Shown one piece after another: positions 61,201-64,000 of a stretch of 64,000 bases of DNA (positions within the stretch are counted from its first letter, which is position 1; every line of letters begins with the position of its first letter). The DNA comes from Bathymodiolus brooksi (Eukaryota; Mollusca; Bivalvia; Mytilida; Modiolidae). The DNA is taken from positions 111,107,534 through 111,171,533 of the forward strand of contig OY804580.1 of NCBI GenBank assembly GCA_963680875.1. The letters run 5' to 3'. The translations under genes and the position numbers were made by a program. Below the pieces are notes generated by a model that had not been told where the DNA came from, did not search any database, and saw only the letters and a program-made list of their open reading frames with translations.

Positions 61201-63774
61201 TAAATATCTCTTGTCAAGTCTGCAAAAGACTGCTTAATATTATGCCTCTTTTATGGATGCCAATAATAAAGTAAGAAACGAATTACTAATTCAGAGCACG
61301 TAAGTTCACAGCTGATTTTCCAGTGAGGTTTATGTCGCTCAATCTTTAAATTTCTGTGTAGTATTTTGTTGACTATTATTTGTCCATTATGTTGTCTGCC
61401 CTTCTTTGATTTACGGGTTCTGATTAACTTGTTGATATCTTTTGGCCATTGTATTGTCTGTCCTGTGATTTACGGCTGCTGATTAACTTTTTGATATCTT
61501 TTGGCCATTGTATTGTCTGTCCTGTGATTTACGGCTTCTGATTAACTTTTTGATATCTTTTGGCCATTGTATTGTCTGTCCTGTGATTTACGGCTTCTGA
61601 TTAACTTTTTGATATCTTTTGGCCATTGTATTGTCTGTCCTGTGATTTACAGCTTCTGATTACCCCTTCCATATCATCAGACTTTTGTTAAAGTTTATTA
61701 TTGATTTGTTATGTATATTAACAGGGTATAGTAGTTGAAGTACCTTTTGCACCATTTTTCCTGACACATATGTTGGGTCATCAACAGAGTGCCACCTACA
61801 GTTCATTAGATGAACTACCATCACTTGATCCGGAACTTGCCAAAAATCTGTCATATACTAAGGTATGTTTTGTTTAACCCCAAAATATCAGCATATTTGT
61901 TGCAATTTAATTTATTATGTTAACTATACATGTACATGTTAAAAATTTGTTATTTTGTATATTTCTGTTGAGGGCATATGACTCTCTAATTTATATTTTT
62001 TGAATAGAAACCATCATCAGTCAGTTTTATGTTATATTCTAGCTGAGGGTTAGGATTATTGACATTTATTGTCAATTTCAGCAATTTAGTATGAAAATGA
62101 CCACCCTCTGCTAACTGTTTTCATGGAGATCTACTTTAGCTGAGTTGGTAGAGCATTGTCTTACAATTAGAGAGGTGCCGGGATCGAATCAGACCAGGAA
62201 CATTTCATTTTTCAGAGATAAATATGCTCTACTGTTACAGTTAAACTAACGTGCCAGACTGTCTATATTGACAGTTAAACTAACGTGCCAGACTGTCTAT
62301 ATTGACAGTTAAACTAACGTGCCAGACTGTCTATATTGACAGTTAAACTAACGTGCCAGACTGTCTATATTGACAGTTAAACTAGCATACCAGACTGTCA
62401 ATATTGACAGTTAAACTAACTTGCCAGACTGTCTATATTGACAGTTAGACTAACATGCCAGACTGTCTATATTGACAGTTAAACTAACGTGCCAGACTGT
62501 CTATATTGACAGTTAATCTAGCATGCCAGACTGTCTATATTGACAGTTAAACTAACATGCCAGACTGTCTATATTGACAGTTAAACTAACGTGCCAGACT
62601 GTCTATATTGACAGTTAAACTAACGTGCCAGACTGTCTATATTGACAGTTAAACTAATGTGCCAGACTGTCTATATTGACAGTTAAACTAACATGCCAGA
62701 CTGTCTATATTGACAGTTAAACTAACGTGCCAGACTGTCTATATTGACAGTTAAACTAATGTGCCAGACTGTCTATATTGACAGTTAAACTAATGTGCCA
62801 GACTGTCTATATTGACAGTTAAACTAACGTGCCAGACTGTCTATATTGACAGTTAAACTAACGTGCCAGACTGTCTATATTGACAGTTAAACTAACGTGC
62901 CAGACTGTATATATTGACAGTTAGACTAACGTGCCAGACTGTCTATATTGACAGTTAGACTAATGTGCCAGACTGTCTATATTGACAGTTAGACTAACAT
63001 GCCAGACTGTCTATATTGACAGTTAAACTAATGTGCCAGACTGTCTATATTGACAGTTAGACTAACATGCCAGACTGTCTATATTGACAGTTAAACTAAT
63101 GTGCTAGACTGTCTATATTGACAGTTAAACTAATGTGCCAGACTGTCTATATTGTCAGTTAGACTAACGTGCCAGACTGTCTATATTGACAGTTAGACTA
63201 ACGTGCCAGAGTGTCTATATTGACAGTTAAACTAATGTGCCAGACTGTCTATATTGACAGTTAAACTAACATGCCAGACTGTCTATATTGACAGTTAAAC
63301 TAATGTGCCAGACTGTCTATATTGACAGTTAAACTAACGTGTCAGACTGTCCAAATTGACAGTTAAACTAACGTGCCAGACTGTCTATATTGACAGTTAA
63401 ACTAACATGCCAGACTGTCTATATTGAGGCCATTGTTAAACTAACGTGCCAGACTGTCTATATGGAGGCCATTGTATTCATATACAGATGTAGTGAAAAT
63501 GAAAAAAAAATCATCTGATTCATTATGGTTTTTGTTGGTGTTCATCATCAGACAGTCACTGTGAGATCTTCCATGATGAACATGACTCATGTCTCATATG
63601 TGTATATTAAGAGTAAAACTTGTAACAAAAATATATCTTGTTCTTACAGCATTTTGAAGGTGATGTAGATGACCTTGGTTTGACCTTCTCTTTAGATGAA
63701 GATATCATGGGAAGAGTAGAAACACATGAACTGGTTCCTGGTGGAAAGGCAATACCAGTCACAGATGAAAATAA
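25112..63774 (+). CDS. UBE3B: UBE3B, HECT-type E3 ubiquitin ligase with IQ motif (26 coding exons, C-terminus outside window)
   Basis: Twenty-six exons join in frame to 868 residues; the animal protein is about 1070, so some 200 remain to the right. UBE3B transfers ubiquitin from an E2 through a HECT cysteine; its IQ motif binds calmodulin, and it acts at mitochondria in vertebrates. Seen here: MF start, coil (residues 10-33), IQ motif around 34-56 ([18 protein letters not shown]), middle region with [41 protein letters not shown] and [12 protein letters not shown], then the HECT N-lobe from about 700 ([91 protein letters not shown]). The catalytic Cys lies beyond the window. The ATG is one base after an acceptor, so a noncoding exon lies upstream. 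Introns carry most of the repeats and a LINE. Confidence 0.97.
25378..25535 (-). repeat. SINE-A partial copy in UBE3B intron 1
   Basis: Complement of the tail and middle (GGTGTTTAATGCCACTTTCA, TTATTGGTGGAGGAAACCAG, GTTGTATCGAGTG); head missing. Smaller tail fragments lie at 24804-24866 and 27385-27425. Confidence 0.8.
26281..26330 (+). CDS. UBE3B: UBE3B coding exon 2 (IQ motif)
   Basis: [16 protein letters not shown] plus two bases; acceptor TATTATAG, donor GTAAGT. With the previous exon it forms the calmodulin-binding IQ motif. Confidence 0.95.
26556..26698. mobile_element. MITE-like element in UBE3B intron 2
   Basis: AAGGCCACCCCTCTTATCAG near the left and GTGGCCTTATAAGAAGG near the right are roughly inverted. 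A relative lies at 49340-49520. Confidence 0.45.
26898..26968 (+). CDS. UBE3B: UBE3B coding exon 3
   Basis: Completes Lys, then [19 protein letters not shown]; acceptor AATTTAG, donor GTAAAC; phase 1 out. Confidence 0.93.
27520..27584 (+). CDS. UBE3B: UBE3B coding exon 4
   Basis: [19 protein letters not shown] to KE; acceptor ATTTTACAG, donor GTAAGT; phase 0 out. Confidence 0.93.
27961..28017 (+). CDS. UBE3B: UBE3B coding exon 5
   Basis: [19 protein letters not shown]; acceptor TTAATTGCAG, donor GTAAAA; phase 0. Confidence 0.94.
28103..28275. mobile_element. Palindromic MITE-like element in UBE3B intron 5
   Basis: Arms of about 37 bases (ATTGCCTTCATATGAGGTGA / TCACCTCATATGAAGGCAAT) surround a 95-base centre containing a doubled AGAGGGCTTTAGCC. 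Ends read TATAATA..CC / GG..TATTATA. Confidence 0.75.
28670..28774 (+). CDS. UBE3B: UBE3B coding exon 6
   Basis: Contains [20 protein letters not shown]; acceptor AATTTTACAG, donor GTAAGA; phase 0. Confidence 0.95.
28938..29187 (-). repeat. SINE-A copy in UBE3B intron 6
   Basis: Nearly full length, inverted: GGTTATAGTGTTTTTCACCA to TACGATCACGACCATGACAG. Confidence 0.87.
29383..29764. repeat. 63-64-bp minisatellite in UBE3B intron 6 (6 copies)
   Basis: Unit TGAATCACTCAAGCACGTCT / TAAATCTCACAGGAACACAA / ACATGTCAAAGTTAAATGGG. The first copies carry AAACAGGG (64 bases), later ones AAATGGG (63). Confidence 0.95.
30050..30345 (+). repeat. SINE-A copy with internal insertion, UBE3B intron 6
   Basis: Head GGGGCTGTCTTGGTCGTGAT, then about 60 unrelated bases near 30165-30235, then the rest to GAAAGTGGCGTTAAACACC. 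Confidence 0.8.
30479..30578 (+). CDS. UBE3B: UBE3B coding exon 7
   Basis: [19 protein letters not shown], then [14 protein letters not shown]; acceptor AATTTCAG, donor GTAAAT; phase 1 out, into the 8.2-kb intron that holds the LINE. Confidence 0.95.
30890..31098 (+). repeat. SINE with a different tRNA-like head and the SINE-A tail (SINE-C)
   Basis: Head GGGCCAGGGTGGCTCAATGA, GTTAGGTAGTTGGATTCGC differs from SINE-A, but the 3' half (TTCTCCCTGGGTACTCCGG, CCATGATATAGCTGAAATA, GAAAGTGGCATTAAAACACC) is shared. Confidence 0.75.
31165..31315 (+). repeat. R3 element, left part (split by insertion)
   Basis: GACAGGTGCCACTAGTGGAG, CTGCTTACCCTTCCGGAGCA, TTCGTGTTACTCAATC up to TTTGTCCTTTT. The right part resumes at 32966. 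Confidence 0.75.
31316..32965. repeat. GTCCGTC interspersed element (two copies) with about 165-bp internal repeats, UBE3B intron 7
   Basis: Starts AGTTCACCTGACCCAAAGGG, TTGGCGTCCGTCGTCCGTCC and restarts with the same words at about 32513. Between them a unit of about 165 bases recurs five times (landmark GGAGTTATTGCCCTTTTT near 31825, 31993, 32156, 32322, 32485). The right end is AGGTGAGCGATACAGGCTCA / GTTGGCTGAGCCTCTAG, partly complementary to the left end. It looks like an element inserted into R3; class not assigned. Confidence 0.75.
32966..33045 (+). repeat. R3 element, right part
   Basis: TCTTTTGGCCATTGTGTTGT, CTGTTCTTCTTCGATTTATG, CCCTTTGGTATCTTCAAAC: continuation of the copy at 31165. 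Confidence 0.7.
33150..33250. mobile_element. Short palindromic element
   Basis: Perfect 15-base arms CCTTCATGAGAAGTT (33165-33179) and AACTTCTCATGAAGG (33215-33229), flanked by AT-rich imperfect complements ending in TATTATTATA. Resembles the element at 28103. Confidence 0.65.
33503..33657. mobile_element. Palindromic MITE-like hairpin, UBE3B intron 7
   Basis: Arms of about 65 bases (TAAGGATTGATTGCAATTTT, TTCGGTTCATGAAGAAATAA, CCTCAATCAGGTTGTCCACA with their complements on the right) enclose about 20 bases. Mismatches and a small indel show age. Confidence 0.8.
33905..34152 (-). repeat. Diverged SINE-A copy, UBE3B intron 7
   Basis: ATGCAACTTTCAACAATATT, GGAGAAAACCACAGACCTGT, TATCGAGTACACCTCGCCAT, ACTACCATAAGATCATTGCC; more diverged than other copies. 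Confidence 0.75.
34255..37767 (+). CDS. LINE ORF2: partial endonuclease, reverse transcriptase, C-terminal Cys/His motif (N-terminus missing)
   Basis: One frame is open for about 1170 codons without a stop. It starts inside the APE-type endonuclease ([12 protein letters not shown]), keeping GGDLND, SRIDYF and the TDHQ histidine but lacking the first 90-100 residues with the catalytic Asn/Glu. The reverse transcriptase follows: [45 protein letters not shown] and the active-site ADD at 36091-36099. A CX2CX7HX4C motif (37400-37455) near the C-terminus resembles the zf-RVT finger of L1/Tx1-clade LINEs. No ORF1 is seen. With no start codon it is a dead fragment for retrotransposition, yet its intactness shows recent insertion. 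Clade assignment is inference from motifs. Confidence 0.9.
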   Translation, partial: EYIFTLVNLYANNVEKNRNAFFKKVNNFIENYAIGILIVGGDLNDTLTCADRKYSISTQKTKKPVNSLKTLIKKHKLIDIWRDMNTNLRQYTWRRKNNISTASRIDYFLISTDIRPRIVSADIRPATISYTDHQAISLKINHKAESRGRGYFKLNSKILENEEYKEIIKQLISKYQKKLVIQKTDPRTLWDVFKAEVRDVTVKICKQISHEKNYELNKLEKTLQSLQLEQDNEKNKVTKENAKFLQDKINVIENKLSKIYSDKAKGAQIRSRIKWVEEGEKNTKFFLGLEKARQTRKNITALKDNKGKLIKKQSKILELEREYYITLYETKNPDPIKIEEYIEATNIENKLSRDESNAAEGELTIEECSKSVFQMKLNKAPGIDGLTVEFYRTFWPFLKHFAVKVFNNCYVKEELSNTQKIGLISLIYKKNDPLSLDNYRPITLLNIDTKIIAYTLAQRIKPLLHKIINSDQNGYLKNRYIGFNIRQIQDIIDYADKFNVEGAILFLDFSKAFDSLEWEFMYLSLEKFGFQKSIIKWLRTLYSNIKGCILNNGWISSPFKINRGIRQGCPLSALIFVIAVEILACRIRQDKNLKGIQIKLDGRTHSLKLSQLADDTTVFVQSKIEISIAFNIIETFGSFSGLILNRNKTEGMWIGCLKHCKDKIENINWVTDYVKCLGIYFGHNKAECKKLNIEKQLLKSEKIMNSWKKRNITMVGKIMIVKSLIIPNITYVASVTNIDKEYVSKFKTMIYKFIWNDKREKVKRETMNKNYLEGGLKMIDIDKYIEAIQIKWIKKLTSKNFANWKVIPFYYFNKFGPELMIFNMSIDTIKSVDQFTNNLSDYYLNLLKSWISINKYTKIPSNFRTVRQEIIWGNQHIKFKNKSLIYLNWINDGIIFINDIIDHEGKLLENFILKKLSLKTNWISEFTKLKKSIPKNWLNELESENSTKTAVKTNKILYINENSKKKLQDCNSQDIYKTPNIMNKNIKEHPTGFMKWRQKLGNTICIKDMLKFTFHHLKENKLKIFRWKLLHFILPCKQLLYQWKIENTPLCDTCHIIDDYEHYFISCKSLDSFWNDVKILLEKLRIGIHILSLKNLVFGYKIEDEYYNSINYFLTILLFTIYKSHYVSKQKENHINVLQLFKIELKNRFELDKLVNCHTNVFVQKVIDLI
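34255..38712 (+). mobile_element. 5'-truncated L1/Tx1-like LINE in UBE3B intron 7, sense orientation
   Basis: The body comprises the truncated ORF2, a 3' untranslated region of about 0.9 kb with a TG-rich tract (37860-37960), an AATAAA at 38672-38677, and an A-rich tail at 38690-38711. The left limit is set where the frame opens after a TAA; no target-site duplication could be defined. It has the same orientation as UBE3B. Confidence 0.8.
38793..38872 (+). CDS. UBE3B: UBE3B coding exon 8
   Basis: [20 protein letters not shown] then GLYPVLQ; acceptor CATTAACAG, donor GTACAT; phase 0 out. Confidence 0.95.
39115..39205 (+). repeat. R4 3'-end fragment
   Basis: CTTCAGTCACAGTAGGGTCT, AATGAGCATAACTAATACCC, GAAACGATCCCTAGCC; the same words recur at 48120 and 54010. 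Confidence 0.65.
39576..40040 (+). repeat. R4 element whose head is tandemly repeated (about 85 bp, 5 copies), UBE3B intron 8
   Basis: Unit GGATATGGATGTAAATGAAC / ATGAGAGACTATCCAACATT / ACACTTAGACACAAATTAAA / GTAAAGGAACAGCTTGTAGT. Single-copy relatives at 48018 and 53932 show the non-amplified form. Confidence 0.9.
40162..40244 (+). CDS. UBE3B: UBE3B coding exon 9
   Basis: [20 protein letters not shown] then AVVTIAL plus two bases; acceptor CATTTTTCAG, donor GTATGA. Confidence 0.95.
40592..40882. repeat. 26-bp minisatellite in UBE3B intron 9 (about 11 copies)
   Basis: Unit TTACAGAGTAGAGATTATCT + GTATTA, nearly invariant. It shares TTACAGAGT.GAGA..ATC with the 39-bp array at the window's left edge. 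Confidence 0.96.
40948..41203 (+). repeat. SINE-A copy, well preserved (reference copy in this window)
   Basis: Head GGGCCATCATGGTCATGATT, A-box-like GTATGGTAGTTGG, B box GAGTTCGAATCCC, body GGTGTACTCGATACAACATT, CCTCCACCAATAAAACTGAC and tail CACGATATAACTGAAATATT, AAGTGGCATTAAACACC. About 250 bases, tRNA-derived. Confidence 0.9.
41314..41419 (+). CDS. UBE3B: UBE3B coding exon 10
   Basis: [20 protein letters not shown] then [15 protein letters not shown]; acceptor TTCTTTCAG, donor GTAAGT; phase 0 out. Confidence 0.95.
41622..41998 (+). repeat. SINE-B copy, UBE3B intron 10
   Basis: Body GCATAAAGGAGTAAGAGCAA, GGAATCAGGATATTGTGTTC, CATGTCTACTCACAGACTGT, CAGTGAGCTAGCACTATAAA and tail CATATAGCTGAAAAACTTGC, CACTCACTCATTCACTC. 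Confidence 0.85.
42008..42350 (-). repeat. SINE-B copy, inverted relative to its neighbour
   Basis: Complement of the family: GAGTGAGTAATTGTTGTTTA, CAGCTATATCATGGCGAGAA, ATTTTTATAGTGCTAGCTTA, TTCCAAGCCAACCAGTCTTT, GCACTCTAACCATTACACTG. Only about 10 bases separate it from the forward copy. Confidence 0.87.
42411..42531 (+). CDS. UBE3B: UBE3B coding exon 11
   Basis: [19 protein letters not shown] to [12 protein letters not shown]; acceptor TCTATTTCAG, donor GTATGT; phase 1 out. Confidence 0.93.
43085..43425 (+). repeat. SINE-B copy, UBE3B intron 11
   Basis: Head AGTGGTGTTATGGTTGAAGT, CTCACCTCGAGTGTGGTAGA, B-box-like AGGTTCAAGCCCG, then body and tail (GATATGGCTGAAAAATTGCT). Confidence 0.87.
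43438..43472 (+). CDS. UBE3B: UBE3B coding exon 12 (35 bases)
   Basis: [12 protein letters not shown]; acceptor TTTTTACAG, donor GTATGT; phase 0 out. Corresponds to the vertebrate MGNLLHLG segment. Confidence 0.9.
44160..44189 (+). CDS. UBE3B: UBE3B coding exon 13 (30-base micro-exon)
   Basis: [10 protein letters not shown], exactly ten codons in phase 0; acceptor TTCATTTCAG, donor GTAAGT. Skipping would keep the frame. Confidence 0.85.
44640..44740 (+). repeat. Dispersed repeat fragment
   Basis: GGAGATCCAATTATCAAGAT, GAGGGTTGGAATCCTATTAA, TGTGCCTGTCCCAAGCCAG; the complement of a similar piece at 15005-15120, with a further piece near 46275. Confidence 0.55.
44888..45157 (-). repeat. SINE-A copy with a G tract, UBE3B intron 13
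   Basis: GGTTATGGTGTTTCACGCCA to CCATACGATCACGACCACAA; a run of G at 44957-44969 replaces GGTGGAG. Confidence 0.88.
45257..45369 (+). CDS. UBE3B: UBE3B coding exon 14
   Basis: [20 protein letters not shown] then [17 protein letters not shown]; acceptor ATTTATAG, donor GTGAGA; phase 2 out. Confidence 0.96.
45540..45815 (+). repeat. UBE3B: Tandemly duplicated 3' splice-site region of UBE3B exon 15
   Basis: About seven diverged copies, roughly 45-50 bases apart, of TTTCTACTTTCAGTTTACAT + GCCTCA. The CAG ends at 45557, 45606, 45653, 45724 and 45815 (the true acceptor). Two copies have lost the AG (TTTCAC at about 45700, TTTCATTTT at about 45770). Each copy includes the first 15-20 bases of exon 15. 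Confidence 0.9.
45816..45958 (+). CDS. UBE3B: UBE3B coding exon 15
   Basis: [20 protein letters not shown] to NKNPSPSK; acceptor CTACTTTCAG, donor GTAGGT; phase 1 out. Its acceptor region is tandemly duplicated upstream. Confidence 0.94.
46591..46838 (+). repeat. SINE-A copy, UBE3B intron 15
   Basis: GGCCGTCGTGGCCTTGATCG, GTATGGTAGTTGG, GAGTTCGAATC, tail CTGAAATATTGTTGAAAGTG. Further tail fragments lie at 47230-47325 (+) and 47675-47728 (-). Confidence 0.88.
46957..47112 (+). CDS. UBE3B: UBE3B coding exon 16
   Basis: [19 protein letters not shown] to [11 protein letters not shown]; acceptor GATATTTCAG, donor GTATTC; phase 1 out. A Ser-rich stretch near the start is less conserved. Confidence 0.94.
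47825..47999 (+). CDS. UBE3B: UBE3B coding exon 17
   Basis: [20 protein letters not shown] to FCDAASHFI; acceptor CTTTTCAG, donor GTAGGT; phase 2 out. Confidence 0.95.
48018..48250 (+). repeat. R4 element, single copy, UBE3B intron 17
   Basis: GAAAGGATATGGATGTAAAT, AATTAAAGTAAAGGAAGATC, TTTTATTGCTGTTCTGCATT, CACAGTAGGGTCTTTAATAA. Confidence 0.75.
48524..48882 (+). repeat. SINE-B copy, UBE3B intron 17
   Basis: ACACCAGGTTTGTAATGGTT, AGCATGCTCTCCTCGAGTGC, GCAGCATTAAGGAAGAAAAA, CATGATATAGCTGAAAAATT, CACTCGCTCAATCAC. Confidence 0.87.
48897..49072. mobile_element. MITE-like element with AGTGAAAC ends, UBE3B intron 17
   Basis: Inverted ends AGTGAAACTTGTCTAGA / TTTAGACAGGTTTCACT, about 175 bases. 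Same family as 3003-3152; Tc1/mariner-like class is inferred. Confidence 0.7.
49094..49212 (+). CDS. UBE3B: UBE3B coding exon 18
   Basis: [20 protein letters not shown] then [19 protein letters not shown]; acceptor TTTTTACAG, donor GTAAGT; phase 1 out. Confidence 0.96.
49320..49522. mobile_element. MITE-like element in UBE3B intron 18
   Basis: AGTAATCCTCCTATTATAAG at the left, CATATAAGAGGGGGACTACT at the right, roughly inverted; a relative lies at 26556. Confidence 0.6.
49595..50964. repeat. 40-bp minisatellite in UBE3B intron 18 (about 34 copies)
   Basis: Unit GTAATGTTCTCTGTGTATGT / CTCTTATAATGTAATTACAT, almost perfectly homogeneous; rare changes are AATATAATTAC and one AATTAAAT. Each unit holds the 12-base palindrome ATGTAATTACAT. 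Confidence 0.98.
50982..53440. repeat. 62-bp minisatellite in UBE3B intron 18 (about 39 copies)
   Basis: Unit GTGAGAATGGATTTCTCAGA / GCAATGTTGTATCTAAGGCA / CCAAGAGTAAGGAGGGACCA + TT, nearly identical throughout (single changes such as TTCTTAG, GTAGCTAAG, GTTATAT). With the neighbouring 40-bp array it makes up almost 90 percent of the intron. Confidence 0.98.
53558..53672 (+). CDS. UBE3B: UBE3B coding exon 19
   Basis: [20 protein letters not shown] then [18 protein letters not shown]; acceptor CCTTCTAG, donor GTAATT; phase 2 out. Confidence 0.96.
53932..54132 (+). repeat. R4 element, single copy, UBE3B intron 19
   Basis: GATGTGAATGTAAATGAATA, ACACAAATTAAAGTGAAGAA, ATTACATTAGGGTCTTCAAT, GAAATGACCCCTAGCC. 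Confidence 0.7.
54257..54356 (+). CDS. UBE3B: UBE3B coding exon 20
   Basis: [20 protein letters not shown] then [13 protein letters not shown]; acceptor ATATCAACAG, donor GTAACT; phase 0 out. Confidence 0.95.
54531..54676. repeat. Inverted repeat with 39-base arms, UBE3B intron 20
   Basis: Arms 54531-54569 and 54638-54676 (TATAGAATTTATG inward, TACAATAT outward) pair with two mismatches around a 68-base loop. Close to both sides the word TTTATCCTGCA also recurs (about 54370 and 54680). Confidence 0.9.
54780..55325. repeat. 53-bp minisatellite in UBE3B intron 20 (about 10 copies)
   Basis: Unit AGGGGTGTGGCTTAATAGCT / TTATTAGGCTAATGTGAAAA / GTGTTATTATGAC. The array ends in a perfect inverted pair TTATTATGACA-C-TGTCATAATAA. 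Confidence 0.96.
55529..55745 (+). repeat. R3 element, uninterrupted copy, UBE3B intron 20
   Basis: GACAGATGCCACATGTGGAA, CTTACCCTTCCGGAGCACCT, TTTAGTGTGGTTCGTGTTGC, TTTTGGCTATTGTATTGTCT, CTGATTATCCCTTTGGTACC. Serves as the reference for the family here. Confidence 0.8.
55853..55972 (+). CDS. UBE3B: UBE3B coding exon 21
   Basis: [20 protein letters not shown] to VHRSRIVE; acceptor ATATTTTCAG, donor GTAAAT; phase 0. Confidence 0.96.
56295..56372 (+). CDS. UBE3B: UBE3B coding exon 22 (HECT domain begins)
   Basis: [20 protein letters not shown] then KFINEQ; acceptor TTATAACAG, donor GTAATA; phase 0. Confidence 0.96.
56400..56605 (+). repeat. SINE-A copy lacking its head, UBE3B intron 22
   Basis: AGCACTAAAGTTGTGAGTTC, CGATAAAACATTATGTGATA, CCACGATATAGCTGAAATAT, GAAAGTGGCGTTAAACACC. 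Confidence 0.83.
57146..57244 (+). CDS. UBE3B: UBE3B coding exon 23 (HECT)
   Basis: [20 protein letters not shown] then [13 protein letters not shown], near-identical to vertebrate UBE3B; acceptor AATTTTCAG, donor GTAAAT. Confidence 0.98.
58070..58345 (+). repeat. SINE-B copy nested in the composite element
   Basis: GTTGCTTCTCCGCTAAGCAC, GCAGCATTAAGGAGAAAGAC, GTGTCCGAGTGGGGCGACAT, GATATAGCTGAAGCAACAAT. Confidence 0.85.
58829..59360. mobile_element. GGGAGACAT element with two 160-bp internal units, nested in the composite element
   Basis: TGTCTCCC at the left (58830) and GGGAGACATA at the right (59346) form short inverted ends. Inside, a CTTCTT-rich microsatellite (58880-58975) precedes two 160-base units (TTGTCTTTCGAGATAGGTCA, TATGTGGGTGCATGACCATA, CCTTGACCTTTGACC). 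Confidence 0.75.
60465..60632 (-). repeat. SINE-A partial copy, UBE3B intron 23
   Basis: GGTTATGGTGTTTAATTCCA, TTTTATTGGTGGAGTAAACT, GTTGTATCGAGTACACTTCG. Confidence 0.82.
60857..60964 (+). CDS. UBE3B: UBE3B coding exon 24 (HECT)
   Basis: [20 protein letters not shown] then [14 protein letters not shown]; acceptor ATTTTCCAG, donor GTAAGA. Confidence 0.98.
61290..61670 (+). repeat. R3 element with 60-bp tail repeats (4 copies), UBE3B intron 24
   Basis: GAGCACGTAAGTTCACAGCT, GAGGTTTATGTCGCTCAATC, then four copies of TTTTGGCCATTGTATTGTCT / GTCCTGTGATTTACGGCTTC / TGATTAACTTTTTGATATC. Confidence 0.85.
61725..61862 (+). CDS. UBE3B: UBE3B coding exon 25 (HECT)
   Basis: [20 protein letters not shown] to [17 protein letters not shown]; acceptor ATTAACAG, donor GTATGT. 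Confidence 0.98.
62138..62200 (+). pseudogene. tRNA-like sequence (degenerate SINE head or tRNA pseudogene)
   Basis: TTAGCTGAGTTGGTAGAGCA (A-box form) and GGGATCGAATC (B-box form) are about 35 bases apart as in a tRNA gene. No acceptor-stem pairing is seen, so it is not a functional tRNA. Confidence 0.5.
62230..63475. repeat. 34-bp minisatellite in UBE3B intron 25 (about 36 copies)
   Basis: Unit ACAGTTAAACTAACGTGCCA / GACTGTCTATATTG. Variants alternate at AACGTG/AATGTG/AACATG and TTAAAC/TTAGAC. Each unit can form CTGTC-TATATT-GACAG stems. Confidence 0.96.
63650..63774 (+). CDS. UBE3B: UBE3B coding exon 26 (HECT; last in window)
   Basis: [20 protein letters not shown] then [20 protein letters not shown] plus N and two bases; acceptor GTTCTTACAG, donor GTAAGT. 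The HECT C-lobe is outside the window. Confidence 0.98.
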
Positions 63775-64000
63775 GTAAGTGCATAGCCAATCTAACTAAA
63801 ATTAGATGTTTAATGTACCCTTTTCTATTTATCTAGTGTATCACCAAAGGGGAAAAAAAACAACAACCATCTAATTCTAATTAAATTGATGCATAGCCTA
63901 AGAATGTCTTCAAATTGATCCTAGCAATTTAACATGGTATTATATATGAAATATTCAATATGAATGTAAGAATTGAAACTCACTTTGTGTAATAACTGAT

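Overview
The window is nuclear DNA from an animal. Spliced genes with GT-AG introns, tRNA-headed SINEs, an L1/Tx1-type LINE, palindromic MITE-like elements and long minisatellites all point that way. The repeat families look molluscan, most likely bivalve; this is an inference from recalled families, and the species cannot be named. The DNA is AT-rich.

Three protein-coding genes were assembled by hand from splice sites and reading phase. (1) The last two exons of COQ5 (ubiquinone biosynthesis methyltransferase) lie on the + strand at 2010-3309. (2) A five-exon gene on the - strand (16627 down to 4997) encodes a predicted 565-residue protein with an N-terminal CARD split over two exons, then coiled coils and a polar tail. 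I do not recognise it as a named gene; it is the best candidate for something undescribed. (3) UBE3B, a HECT ubiquitin ligase with an N-terminal IQ motif, is on the + strand from the ATG at 25112 through 26 coding exons to 63774, and runs off the right edge before the catalytic C-lobe. COQ5 and the CARD gene converge; the CARD gene and UBE3B are divergent, separated by about 8.5 kb of repeat-rich DNA with no convincing gene.

The rest is repeats. At least fourteen tandem arrays (units from 26 to about 165 bp) sit in introns and between genes, several over 1 kb. There are two abundant tRNA-derived SINE families (here SINE-A and SINE-B), a third SINE head joined to the SINE-A tail, several MITE-like palindromes, a hAT-type MITE, a composite 2.7-kb element with inverted termini, and other interspersed families (here R3, R4, the GTCCGTC element and the GGGAGACAT element). 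A 5'-truncated LINE with an uninterrupted reverse-transcriptase frame sits in sense orientation in UBE3B intron 7.

The three genes share no obvious pathway: COQ5 acts in mitochondrial ubiquinone synthesis, UBE3B in ubiquitination, and the CARD protein is probably a signalling adaptor of apoptosis or innate immunity. The most distinctive features are the CARD/coiled-coil gene, tandemly duplicated splice acceptors before UBE3B exon 15, and minisatellites whose units carry splice-site-like or palindromic motifs.
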